Program-made: the position numbers and the translations under genes
Notes under the pieces: model-generated
Database searches by the model: none
What the model saw: only the letters and a program-made list of their open reading frames with translations
Told to the model about the DNA's origin: nothing
In this document: piece after piece, positions 10,795-21,837 of the stretch
How the letters are laid out: each line of letters opens with the position of its first letter
Numbering within the stretch: the first letter of the stretch is position 1
Assembly: GCA_015179025.1 (NCBI GenBank)
Contig: WHUX01000106.1
Coordinates: forward strand, 121,125 to 185,124
DNA from: Terfezia claveryi
Taxonomy: Eukaryota > Ascomycota > Pezizomycetes > Pezizales > Pezizaceae
DNA length: 64,000 nucleotides
Reading direction: 5' to 3'

Positions 10795-11645
10795 TTCCAG
10801 TGCATCAGCAGTCGTCCCTATTATATTAACGCAGACCAGAAGAGATGTCCATATAACCTGTGGTGTGTTAGGACCTTTCTATACACAAATCTTCTGTTTT
10901 ATTGAATATCTTACCCAGCAGCCCCCTCGTATAAAGATTAATGTATTAATATTGAGATTAGACAACTATATAGCGGGGGAGTTCACACCATTATATACCG
11001 GGCCTAAGTGGCACTTTGATTATGCTCAACAGGTCAACAATTTCTCTAGGGGATCAAACCTATTTGCTTCCTCCCATAGGTAATTCCGCGGACACTATTT
11101 CGTACGAATAGGCATCACGCTAACCCACTCAAGCGGCGCATACTATACAACTCGATTGAAGCAATTAAGTTTAGAATCACCGAAACGCAAGCGAGTTAGC
11201 GTGTTAAGCCGGGTCACGCGCGCTACAGTATAGATCGGGGGACGAGTAGGCACGTAGGTAGTGAACGTCTTAAAACCAGCCGACCCGTGTAAAACATGGG
11301 GCAGGCCAGCTCTTGACGTGGACCCAATTCTCAGACGAGGAGTTGTCATTACACGTTTGGTTAGTACTTATCTATAAGGTGGATGGATGTCCACCACTAG
11401 AGTGTAGGAAATTACGATTTTTGTGATGCGAGGTGCCGTCGGCCCACGCATCCCGAAGTGTCCATCGACCGGACCCGCGTATAGACTGGTGACTCCTCAC
11501 TGGTGTCTTTGGGTTGTGAGCATGGCCTTCACGATGGCTAGCGGTTGGTTACTGGAAAGTGACGTTCATAGCGTTGCCGAGCGGTGGTCAATGCTGAGTG
11601 ATCTACCCCTGGGCCCGACATGATGGATGCGGGCCCCGTTCTCTA
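10795..11645. other. Intergenic, nothing recognised
   Basis: No supported gene or repeat. The GC-rich stretch at 11380-11640 could be the upstream, unrecognisable part of the LINE remnant that follows. Confidence 0.4.
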
Positions 11646-12414
11646 GGCAGCACGAGGCAATCCCACAAGCTCAGGCCACTCATATCTGGGTACAGAATCT
11701 ACAGTCGCAGACTCCGAAAGACAAGCTATCGTCCTAGCTCTCGAGGCGAGTAGGGACCACCCAATGGTTGCCCTCGTTTCTGATTCCAGCGCAGCCATCT
11801 CCTCAGCTATCAGCCTGTCCCAGGGATCTCGACCTAGTCGCAGCAGCATTGAACGGGAACTCGTCACTCTACTTAGACAAAGGGAGGCGAACTTCCAAGA
11901 CACCATCTCCTGGATCCGCTCCCACATTGGGATCCCAGGCAATGAGAAAGCAGACCAGCTAGCAGCTTTTGCATCCGCCCTCGGCCAGCTCTCTTGCTCA
12001 GACTCAATCGTAACGGAAGGAGGGATTAGACAGGCTTCTAAAGCAATCAGAAGCCAGGCTCGCACAGCAGTAGGATTCGGCATCAAAAGGACAGCCTGGA
12101 ACCGCCATGCCCTCTCAGCCTACACTTGGTGCCGTACAGACCGAGGGCCCCAACTAGCCTGGCTCCATAAGATCGGTAAGGCAGAATCCAGCACCTGTCC
12201 CTGCGGTTATCACTCCCAAGATGGCCGGCACTTGGTCTTTGACTGCCCTCTCCTACATTCTCACAGACAAGCACTCGGCAGCATCAAGGATTGGGAGGAT
12301 CTCGACCACCCGATCTGGATCGAAGAAGAGGAGGAAGACAATTGGGATGCTGTCGAAGCTTTCTTCGGCTTTCTATACAAGCGGATGGCAGGAAGGAGGC
12401 ATGGGAACTTGTAA
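11646..12414 (+). pseudogene. LINE (Tad1-like) 3' remnant: RNase H domain and C-terminal zinc finger
   Basis: The plus frame upstream of and including 11764-12414 encodes RNase HI landmarks in order: a Glu motif (DSERQAIVLALE), an Asp motif (ALVSDSSAAI) and the C-terminal block WIRSHIGIPGNEKADQLA. About 130 residues later comes the CPCG...DGRHLVFDCP zinc-binding motif typical of fungal non-LTR retrotransposons. The first RNase H Asp strand and the whole endonuclease and reverse transcriptase are missing, and a TAG bounds the frame at about 11643. The copy is therefore 5'-truncated, as is usual for LINEs. The retained part is open and not visibly RIP-mutated. No poly-A or short tandem tail is obvious. 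Confidence 0.75.
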
Positions 12415-12520
12415 CTAACATCCATCCACGCTAAACTGGGAAGAGGGAGTGGAGAGAGTGAATCTGAAAGACGACTTGCTGAGAGAAATAACCATTCGAG
12501 GTGTGAGAATTCATGATCAT

Positions 12521-12787
12521 TGTTACGGCTGAGATTATGCAGACCGGGCCGGCGCCACCCGATGGTGGGTGGCCTGAAGTCAACCCCGCTTTCCTATATA
12601 TTTGCCCACGTCTTGTATCTAGTTCTTGTTCTCTAAGACTCAAGCGAAGTTTTGTATCGCTGGGTTACTTTGAATGAAGCTATTATTCTTCGCACATTGT
12701 GCACCCAGTTAGGCCCGAGCAAGTGATTTATCCCTATATATTGATATTCCGACAGATATCACCGTGATCGCTAGCTCGCCCCTAACA
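12521..12787 (+). repeat. Left LTR (267 bp)
   Basis: TGTTACGG...CCTAACA, preceded by the target duplication ATCAT. Identical by eye to 13879-14145. Contains a TATATATT promoter-like box near 12594. Confidence 0.9.
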
Positions 12788-13048
12788 TTACTTCGCTTTG
12801 ACAAAAGGGACCGGTGATTCTGGGTCTAATCACTCCTCCCTCGCTACCTACACTGTCGGACAGCCGGAATATGGCTAAAAGAGATGTCGCTGGATTATTT
12901 GGCTATATGAGCGACGTCGGAAATAATTATTTCCCCCTCCTATATGCTTATTAGCTTGTTCTAAATGACCTACTAATCCTATATTGAGATCTCCGGATCT
13001 ACTAAGTCTTAGGTATCGAGCGACATGCTCAAACACCCCCTCGCCAGG

Positions 13049-13204
13049 CTTATAAGGCCCCGAACGAGCCTATAAGGCCCCGAACGAGCCTATAAGGCCC
13101 CGAACGAGCTCAAAGCTCAAAAGCCCCGTCCGAGCTCAAAGCTCAAAAACCCCGATCGAGCTCAAAGCTCAAAAACCACGTTCGAGCTCGAAAGCTCAAA
13201 GACC
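13049..13204. repeat. Two adjoining short tandem arrays inside the LTR element
   Basis: Three copies of a 20-bp unit (CCTATAAGGCCCCGAACGAG) are followed by four copies of a unit of about 26 bp (CTCAAAGCTCAAAAGCCCCG plus TCCGAG). A further direct repeat GACCAAGTGTCCAATRTTGT lies at about 13717 and 13740. Confidence 0.75.
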
Positions 13205-13878
13205 CCCGCCTTGGGAAAAGACCCAAGCGAGTGCTACGAGCACACAAATGAACAAGACCCCCCCCTTGCACTGGCAAGTCGGGTTGGATAGCTGGGATAG
13301 CTGGGAAAGCATGCATTGAACCTTTTCCTGTGACGTTGGCTTTTTCCCACAGGGTTTTGCCGCGCAGAGGTTTTTAACGGCAATGGCATGTGGAATACCC
13401 CCCTACCAAGATTACCCCGGATCTGCGGATCCTTCCAATGCCTAGATCTTCGGATCTATATATATGATACACCTCATGTTTAAGATATCCCGGATCTATG
13501 ATCCATACATATGATGCACATCTTGTTCAAGATACCCCTCAAGATTACGGAAAGCGGATCGATGGCAAGTCGCCAGAGAAGTGAAGCCACCCGGTCTGAT
13601 GTTTAAGCATTGGCATGACGCCACTATGTTTGAGAGAATACCCCCGTCCTTCCGAGCCTCCCTACAGGCCAAGGGTCCCCACAGAATGTGCAAGACTGTT
13701 TAGGCGCTATTATCGCGGACCAAGTGTCCAATATTGTCGTGGACCAAGTGTCCAATGTTGTCGGGGTTGACCAAACGCACGGAACACGCCCCATTGTCTA
13801 TGCCGAAAACATGAGCACGTGGATCAGAGGGATGGTGAAGTTGGTCGGTCGGGACGCCCTCTAGCAGAGGGGGAGTAC

Positions 13879-14145
13879 TGTTACGGCTGAGATTATGCAG
13901 ACCGGGCCGGCGCCACCCGATGGTGGGTGGCCTGAAGTCAACCCCGCTTTCCTATATATTTGCCCACGTCTTGTATCTAGTTCTTGTTCTCTAAGACTCA
14001 AGCGAAGTTTTGTATCGCTGGGTTACTTTGAATGAAGCTATTATTCTTCGCACATTGTGCACCCAGTTAGGCCCGAGCAAGTGATTTATCCCTATATATT
14101 GATATTCCGACAGATATCACCGTGATCGCTAGCTCGCCCCTAACA
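13879..14145 (+). repeat. Right LTR (267 bp)
   Basis: Same sequence as the left LTR, followed by the target duplication ATCAT at 14146-14150. Confidence 0.9.
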
Positions 14146-15496
14146 ATCATGTGATCCAAATATTACCCTTTTCAGAATTTGTTCAATCGGTCCTACATTA
14201 CCGTAGTAGTCTGGTTGGCATAACACCCTCGTAGTGAGTTGGTTGGTTCCGGGTGGCTTATGAATCTAAGGATATTTCTAGTCTGGTTGGCACAACACCT
14301 CCACAGGATATTTCAAATGTCAAAAATTGTTAAGTTAGTGAAAGGAGAGTTGGCCAAGTGTAAAAAAATAAACTAAAATTTCTATTAAAGGCAATTAATA
14401 ATCTGTGGCATGTGAAGGTCCCACCAGGGTTGTGACAACGGTGCAAGCCATGCCTGAATCTCCTAGGTGAGTTAAACTCGCTCCGGGGATTTCTCTGCCT
14501 CGAGGTATTAATAATGTTGTAAGTTGTGCGATATACCTTTATCTAGAAGGGTATATCCATATCGAACCAAACCTGAAGCGGATTCAATACAGAATATGTG
14601 AGACAACAATGGAACGCAAGAGTTAGTGATCTAAATAACAATTCCAAAACAGAGCTACCTAGATGGGGGTCATCTAAATGACAGATATTCCACCACAAAG
14701 GCCATAGCCTACGGTTATCAGAATTCCATTAATCGAATGTGTTTCATGTCAAACACACATGAGAGAGATGTTTCTTTGTCGTGAAATCATTATTTGTTTT
14801 GCCGAAATGAAACTACAGTAGTAGCGTGATCTTTGATTTCTTTGTTACATTTGGCAGCCGGTTTAAACTTTTATTGATTTTTAGTCCAAGGAAGTAAATC
14901 TGTATACGCTGTAAACTCCTATCACAGCTCTGAGTACATTGCTATTAAATATTAATTTAAAGATGAGGGGTATGGGGGGTGCCACATTTACCAATAGCAT
15001 CGGGGCTTCGGAGGCTACGCAGCGGGGAGGGAGTTGAGGAAACCCGCAGAGCGGGAAGTTGAAACTGACCCGGAGGAAGGAGTTGAAAGGGATGAGGGTT
15101 CATCGAGTGTTGGAATATAAATAAGGAGGACGAAGAGAGCCCCTCGGAATCGACTTATTTTACGGAAGTTAGTGTCCCTAACTATTGACCTCCCATTTTG
15201 ATTTGCTCTTCTGCACGCTCTCCCTTCAATGCTGTTTTGGCATGAATATAGATTCTGAGGTATTGAGTTGAGACTCTGAAGGTAACCAACCATAGAAGGT
15301 CGAAAGGCCCAAAGTCAAGTTTATCTTTCTTGATATAGAGGTTACAAACATATAGCAAGTAATCAATCTGCTTAGACACCAACAGTCCCAACTGATATTT
15401 ATGTATGTATAAAACCAAACTCCATATTCACACGAAGATCAAAAGGTTTCAACTTAGTGTCACCCCTCACATTCCCTGTAGCAAATAGTCTTGCAT
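14146..15496. other. Intergenic, no supported gene
   Basis: Contains two direct copies (14207-14226 and 14279-14298) of the dispersed motif TAGTCTGGTTGGCAYAACAC that also occurs at 1232-1251. Otherwise nothing was recognised. Confidence 0.5.
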
Positions 15497-17628
15497 CTAG
15501 TCCAAGTCCTTTCTGTCTTCTGAAACATGCTCCAGCATATATGCCATTCTGTCCCACTCCAGATCTATCTCTCGTTCACGCTCATAAGACGACAAAGGTG
15601 GCCAATCTTCATCCAGCTCCTGCATTTTAGGTTTCTCTCGTAATTTCCCAGACCAGAGAAACCTTTTAGAACCGTCAAAACTGAGATCCTGACTCGATGG
15701 AGCCTGCCCTGTCTGGGCTTTTGCGACTTCTGCTATATATGGTCCATACCTCCATTCCCAAGCCCACGAACAGACGAGAAGTGAATTATAAAGTGCGATG
15801 ACTACAATGAATGGAGTAACGATTCGGCCCTGAAACCAACGCTCGATTTTTTTCAAGTGGAGGTAAAAATTAGACCCTTGTAATGCGAAGGTTAGGTTGT
15901 CTGATTCTGTAGACGCGAATACTTCCCCCCTCGTTCGACTGTCAGTGCTATCGCCCTCCTGGGATCCATCACTTGTGGACTCAGGTGTTTGATCAGGGCT
16001 AAGCTCCTCTGAATGGCTAAGCTCCTCTGAAGGTACTGGACGATGCACACTAGCACTTACTGGTATGGGGTGGGTTGGTGGCCATGATTTGGAACCAAGT
16101 CTGTCAAGAGCGCTTAGGACTTTCGCCAATTTTGTTCCCGAAGCCACTCTGAATCCAGGCATTGGGGATGCTGGGGTTGCTGGGGTTGCTGGGGTACTCC
16201 ACGTACGACGCTTAGCGCTCGAAGGTGTTGGGCCGTAAGTGATAGGCGTGTCGTGGGCACTTGGTCCATCAGCAGAATTCGTGGGAATAGCTGGAGTAAA
16301 GGCGATAATATCGGCCGTTGGGCAACTTGTTTCATGAGTGTCGATAGTGGCTGCAGCTAGGGGAGCTGATGGACTGTGCGTGCCTCCGTCCTCGAGCTTC
16401 GTCTTCCCAACCTGATCTTTTCTTAGTGAGCCAAATGCTGGGAGAGCCCCCAATTGGCCCAAGGGCTTTGATATTTCCGGTATGTCCTCTACTATTGCTT
16501 TCAGGTTCCGTTTAGCCTTGATTGGCTCTACTTTCAACCCCCCCAGATCTCCACCCACCTTCCCTTGATCTCTATTCACCGGAGTATCTGGCCCCCCTCC
16601 CGCGATCTCCGCAGGCAGTTTTCCTGGGCTTGGCTTCGGCCAGAAAAGTGCTTCCCAGTCATCAAAGACACGAGTATTCTTATCCAACTCGCGCTTCTGA
16701 TAGAACATTAAAATTGCTGCAGTAATCTGATCCTTCTGAATTGGGCCAAAGAAGTCCTCAAGGAGCTCTGCTAAAGGCTTTGGATCATCTTGAAGTAGTT
16801 GGGGGTCTTGTGGAGCCTCGATATGGATGCCCAAGATTATGTAGCCCCCCGCTCTAGGGAAATTCACCCGCTTCAGTCTGTTGCGTAGATGTGTCCTGCG
16901 GCGTTAAGAACATCAGTGGCTGGCACTCAATCTACATGTCCACGCGTCTCAACTCACAATCTTTCTCTCCAGACCTGGATTTCATGTTGCATCCCACGCT
17001 TCTGCATAAATAAACGTACATCTTCTGGAAGCTTAACGAATCCCTGACGATCAAGGCGATTGTCGAGTTGAATGATCTCACTTGTTGACAGAGGTAATCG
17101 TTCCCCTATTTTGATTAACGGTACCAGGATCTTGTAACTGTAGGGAATATAAGGTTGAATGTACCAAGTGGAGCGAGCTGGTTTCAATGATACGGTGTAG
17201 GTTCTCGGGTTCTTTTGGTGGCGGGGAAACATGAAAAAGCTCATCGTGACTATTATTCGGTATGTCACCGGCTTCTGGAATAAATCACCACCAAAATTCC
17301 AATAACTCCTCCGGACAGTTTCCCAGTTTCTCTACGATGTCAAAGATAGACGAGTGACACTATTATGGGGGCGGGGCACATTGTTCGGAAGGAATTGTAC
17401 TTTTACCTGCTGTGCAATGTCGAGTACATGTGAATAATGAGATGAAGGTAGGGAACTAACTTACGGGTCCAGATCGCTTAAGTACAACATATGGTTATTA
17501 TCCGTGTGAAGCAGCAGATCTGAACTGTCTACACGAGCAGTGGGCACCCAAGTGGAGATGGCATTTCTTTGTGTGTTGAGAGCCTCAACCCATGCGACCA
17601 CGAATTTTCTTTGTCTCTGTCTCGCTCC
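15497..17628 (-). CDS. Orphan multi-exon gene, large Pro/Ser-rich protein with one membrane segment; 5' end unresolved
   Basis: The main exon is 16895-15497. It joins an upstream exon (17329-16958) through a clean 62-nt intron (GTGAGT...GCCGCAG, 16957-16896) with frame kept. A further coding exon (17628-17465) ends at GTAAGTTAG and joins with frame if the acceptor is at about 17330 (intron of about 135 nt, less certain). The true start is further 5' and unresolved. The part I see is about 644 residues. A folded N-terminal part (YSYKILVPLIKIGERLPLS; GFVKLPEDVRLFMQKRG) is followed by a Pro/Ser/Thr-rich disordered middle. One hydrophobic segment (IVTPFIVVIALYNSLLVCSW) lies about 100 residues from the acidic C-terminus. 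I do not recognise the family. It is divergently arranged with the membrane protein at 18044. Confidence 0.6.
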
Positions 17629-18043
17629 CTACTCTGGATTCCTTTGATACCTCAAACGCCTGCAGTGGGTAGGGTGCACTAAATTTGCATAGGGCGGTGA
17701 CAAAAGAGGTTTAGCAATGGGAATGGGGAGATGCCTAGATAGATATGTCTAGACATTCGATTGTGCGGAAACAATGGCTCTGATTTCATTATTCATAGAC
17801 ACCTCCCGCTATTGTCTATGATAATCCTCCTCAAGTTCATGGTTTTCCTCTGGGTGCTTGTCTAATACCAAACAAACGTCCCAACATTCACCCATTCTAG
17901 AGTTCGTGAGGGATTCCTGCCTACTCCATTAATCCGGCTGCGGGAGCTTTTCGCATCAATTACTGGTCGGTCTAATAAGACGCATTCTGTCGGTAACCCT
18001 GAAGGGGATGTTTGCGATTCTACGGAGATAGGAAGACTTAGAG

Positions 18044-19594
18044 ATGGCCATAGAGCTCTTATGGTGTATGGCCATCCCGCTGGCTTTGAACGTTCTCGTT
18101 TGGAGTACATTCTTCGAGTTAACGAATCTCCACCTAGTTACCCTGTGGCCTAACAAGACGATTGTGGAGTTACTTATTCCTCTGGGAGTCGAGCTCAAAA
18201 ATAGCAACGAAACTTCGGCTTGTTATAGTTATATCGGGGGGTTGATTATGATAATAATCCCGATACTACTCATTAGACTGGCTTGGGTGGCTTTGAGATG
18301 GATACGGACACTGGGAAATTGGAGATGGCTTAGGGTACGGACACTGGGGAATTGGGGATGGGATAGATCAATGTGCTCGATCGTTACAGTATTTTCAGGA
18401 TGGAGGATGTATAACTACCATTTACATTATTCAGAGCTGGCCTCAAGCGCGAGGTGGTCGTTTACACAATACTTGCTGAACATTCTGCAACCACCAGCAC
18501 TGAGATACTTCCAGCAGAAATATTGCCCTAAGGTGAAATTCTTCCTGAACCGCGAGCTCAATTTCCCTCTATGCACAACAAAGACTCTGGGTCCTTACAG
18601 TTTGAATTCCGAGCCAATTTTGCTGCCCTGGACGCAACATAGCCTGACGGATGGCTATTTGTCCATGACAGGACAAATGCCTGTGCCGTGGGATGATTCG
18701 AATCCCTTCGAGGTAGTGGTGCTTTGGCTACTCTACGCCTCACTCTATTTCTACTTTTTTGAGATATTCCCCTACAGTTATACTGTGCTTCCCCGACAAT
18801 TCCTTGAGGCTGCCACCGCCCGCATGGCTACGATTTTGGCATTCACTAGTTTCCAAGTCCTCCGGTTTATTTTCGACATATTTCCCCGGTTCATCCTCGA
18901 TTTCCCCAGCTTAATTCTCCGTCCTGTTCAGTACCCTTTTCGATACCTCCTACGAAACACGCATGAGAATACAAGATTTGTTGTTGGTTTCTTGGTTTAT
19001 CTAGGCTTCATCAGTTTGTGGGAGTTATGGATATTTCTCTATTTCTTCCCACCACAAGATGAATGGGAAATGCAGACAGAATTCATAGTAATTAAAACCT
19101 TCGTTTATATCTGTGGGGTTGTTTTTTACGCCGCATACTGGTTGATATGGTACAAGGAATGGTCAAGATATGTCATATGGCCAGAACGAAGGGCCACCGT
19201 TGAATTATACCAAACGGTCAATGGACCCAGGATTGACAAGTTCCGTCGTGTGCTTAGGTACTGGGATGGTTTCTGGAGGTATGATGAGCAGAGCCGCAGA
19301 GGATCTTCAGTGGAATATACTATTGGGTTCAATCTCAGTGATGATTTTTGTAAGTTCTTGCGGCATTCGGCTATCTGGGTGGTGTATGGATGGCATTTGT
19401 ATTGTACGGTCATAATTTTCCGGTTTCTTGCACAAGTGGTATTCTCACAGCCTGTGACGTTTGCACTGACTTTGGAATGGGTCTTTTGGAGGATGGTGAT
19501 CCCACCCATTTTTTGTTGGGCGGTGGATGAAGCCTTCTTTGGAGAGGGGAAGATCGCTAGGATATCGTTCGTATTACCAAGTCATGATGGTTAG
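18044..19594 (+). CDS. Multi-pass membrane protein, 516 aa, unknown family
   Basis: A single uninterrupted frame from the ATG at 18044. I count about eight hydrophobic segments: near residues 5-25, 64-84, 225-245, 262-285, 315-338, 350-370, 430-455 and 468-488. They are rich in Trp, Tyr and Phe and separated by short loops. There is a local duplication (RTLGNWRW / RTLGNWGW around residues 88-106). No signature of a known transporter, GPCR or enzyme family was seen. It lies about 0.4 kb from, and divergent to, the orphan gene on the minus strand, so the two may share a promoter region (17630-18043). An upstream start or 5' exon cannot be excluded. It is likely a lineage-restricted fungal gene. 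Confidence 0.6.
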   Translation: MAIELLWCMAIPLALNVLVWSTFFELTNLHLVTLWPNKTIVELLIPLGVELKNSNETSACYSYIGGLIMIIIPILLIRLAWVALRWIRTLGNWRWLRVRTLGNWGWDRSMCSIVTVFSGWRMYNYHLHYSELASSARWSFTQYLLNILQPPALRYFQQKYCPKVKFFLNRELNFPLCTTKTLGPYSLNSEPILLPWTQHSLTDGYLSMTGQMPVPWDDSNPFEVVVLWLLYASLYFYFFEIFPYSYTVLPRQFLEAATARMATILAFTSFQVLRFIFDIFPRFILDFPSLILRPVQYPFRYLLRNTHENTRFVVGFLVYLGFISLWELWIFLYFFPPQDEWEMQTEFIVIKTFVYICGVVFYAAYWLIWYKEWSRYVIWPERRATVELYQTVNGPRIDKFRRVLRYWDGFWRYDEQSRRGSSVEYTIGFNLSDDFCKFLRHSAIWVVYGWHLYCTVIIFRFLAQVVFSQPVTFALTLEWVFWRMVIPPIFCWAVDEAFFGEGKIARISFVLPSHDG

Positions 19595-20288
19595 AAGATG
19601 CAATGAGCTATATGATGGGAAAGCAAGATATTGGAATACAGTCTAGCTAGCAATTTGTGTTCATATAATTGTCTGAAGATTGCCTAGGTGAATCTTATTC
19701 ATCACTTTTGTTCCACACTCACTACTTAGGTGGAGCTTAAAGCATCCATGTTTTAGAATGATTAATGACTTTACAGCTATCTGTTCTGATAAATAGCCTC
19801 TGCTATCTAAATCCTGCAACTATATATGTATATACGTATGTCTGTGGGGAAATGGTTGGGTCATGGTTGGGATGACGGAATATCACTCGCTTTCTTAATA
19901 TCTAAGCTGGAGGCCAAGTTGATTGTTATTTCTTCTCTTTAGGATGATATGTATCAATTCAATTAAATAATATGCCTATCACAATATCGGCAAGCCATTG
20001 AAGCTTTAATTGAAATTGGAGACTCGGATTGAAGCTCTTGATTAGGTCACCTTCCCACCCACAGCAAACCCGATTTACCAGAAAGTATAGGAGATTTGAT
20101 CAGACTAGGGATTGATACTTAACAAATCCTCTCAAAAACGGGGTCCATTACCTAGGTGTTGTGCAAGAAGACTACTGTAAATCTATATGCATGTTTGTGC
20201 AGAAACAAATCTTGTTATCCCACATGTACTGGAGTACCTAGAGGTAAAGTTGGAGTTGTGTAGTTTTAGTTGATTATCGGTTGGCTCG

Positions 20289-20332
<44 letters not shown>

Positions 20333-21194
20333 CGCCTCCATCCCTGCGAAAGACCTAGGGCTGGTGAATGTTCAAATTCAAGATAAATTCTAGGGCAGAA
20401 AATGATTTTAATACCTGTCCCCTCCACCAATTCCCTCCTCCCTCAACTTTCCGCTACCCTGTTCACCGCTCTAGATCCTACAAAACCCGACCGGGATATA
20501 TAAGATAAACACAAATATTGCAAGTACGGTTTCTCTGAGCAATATCGTGAGGCCAATCTTCTAAACCCCATCAGCCTTCAAATTCATACAAATCTTGGGT
20601 TAGGGTTCAGGCAATTTGTTATCAAGAACGTAATCTACTTCAGGTGGCCCCTTTGCGCAACCAGACTACCCCTTTGCAAAACCTTGGATTCCGATGCCAA
20701 TTACTGCTGTCCAATCTCTTTGACAATGAATTTGGAGAGCTACACTCCTACACCTATTTTCTACTCCAACTACATATTATACATATTTAATGTACATTTT
20801 AGTCTTGCTACCTACATGCTGTACAGTGCTAAAATATATTCAGAATTGCACGGCTGAGCGCAAGGAAGGGAGCTAGAAATTCCGACTACAAAATTTACTG
20901 GAAAGCTTGCTGGAAAAATCCAAGTCGCGATATTTAATGCCTCAGAAATCACTGCCTCATATGCGTATAACGTTAGCACGTAAAACAAGACCCCTATGTC
21001 ACGACGAGATGCAGTTGGTAGCGGCAGAACTCCTAGACGACAGTTGTATATGTTCTTAAGTATCAAGCAAGGCCCCACCCAGACTAGGCCCCACCAGAGT
21101 GAGTGCGCTATACCAAACCTAGAAACACTATTACTAAGCTACTGAGCAAGTTATGTTGGTAAGTGCACAAGCCCTTTATCTGCATATACAATAC
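19595..21194. other. Intergenic with a microsatellite
   Basis: No supported gene. An (AAT)n microsatellite lies at 20289-20332. The remainder is AT-rich with no sustained reading frame. Confidence 0.5.
20289..20332. repeat. (AAT)n microsatellite
   Basis: About thirteen uninterrupted ATA/AAT trinucleotides ending in an A-run. Confidence 0.95.
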
Positions 21195-21679
21195 GGCCCA
21201 CCAATGGGCCGCTATACCTGGTTGGGCTCGAGGGTCTGATCGAGACAGTTGGGCTGGCCCATTCACCAATCCCACAAACACCATATCAATATTACAATAC
21301 ACATATTATACGGAACTATGGAGAAATGAAGGAAGATATCATCACACAGCTCAAACAAGCAGAGACATAAAAGACATAATATATAGTATTCATACGAGTA
21401 TTGATTTACCACAAAAGAAATTAAAAGAGGATATATACCATGCGACAGGAGAAGTTATTAGCAAATCCGTAGCACAATTTTTTTTTTTTTTTTTTTTTTA
21501 AATACTTACTTGTTACTCCTATGCGGTCCCATTAGGGGGACCATGACAGCACAACAGACTCATCCAAATCGGGGTCCCTTTAAAGTGACCGAGCGATATA
21601 CTAGAATATTGCAGTGGTGTTCGTCTGGTTGGTGAATGGGCTGGCCCAACCAGCTATAGCGCCCATTGGTCAATGGGCC
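21195..21679. mobile_element. MITE-like element, about 485 bp
   Basis: The left end (GGCCCACCAATGGGCCGCTA ... TGGTTGGGC ... TGGCCCATTCACCAA) pairs with the reverse complement of the right end (GGCCCATTGACCAATGGGCG, CTATAGCTGGTTGGGCCAGC, then CCATTCACCAA). The left arm has an extra insertion of about 25 bp. The interior carries a pure T-run at 21480-21498 and no gene. The element sits 0.16 kb past the stop codon of ETR1. Family unknown. Confidence 0.55.
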
Positions 21680-21837
21680 CACCCATTGCTGAACGGGCCG
21701 GGCCGTTTTGCTGGCATATACTTCTAACATAACCATCGCCTTTCACAAGGTTGTTGTGCCACTTTCTACCTATGATTTTTATTTATTACCCACACTATTT
21801 TATGCTGCCGATATACTCCATTGTCCCGCATAGCCCT

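Larger units (their letters stand above)
12521..14145 (+). mobile_element. Non-autonomous LTR retrotransposon (TRIM-like), 1625 bp, very young
   Basis: Two direct LTRs of 267 bp (12521-12787 and 13879-14145) begin TGTTACGG and end CCCCTAACA. By eye they are identical. A 5-bp target duplication ATCAT flanks the element (12516-12520 and 14146-14150). The 1091-bp interior has no gag or pol. A purine-rich AGCAGAGGGGGAGTAC stretch just before the right LTR is a good polypurine tract and sets plus orientation. I could not identify a primer-binding site. The interior carries two small tandem arrays. It would depend on reverse transcriptase and integrase from another element. Confidence 0.9.

Noticed and set aside
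11643..12086. 147-codon minus ORF
   Set aside because: Antisense shadow of the LINE RNase H frame, which has recognisable motifs on the plus strand.
21163..21501. 112-codon plus ORF ending in poly-Phe
   Set aside because: Runs through a MITE and a T-homopolymer; no family features.
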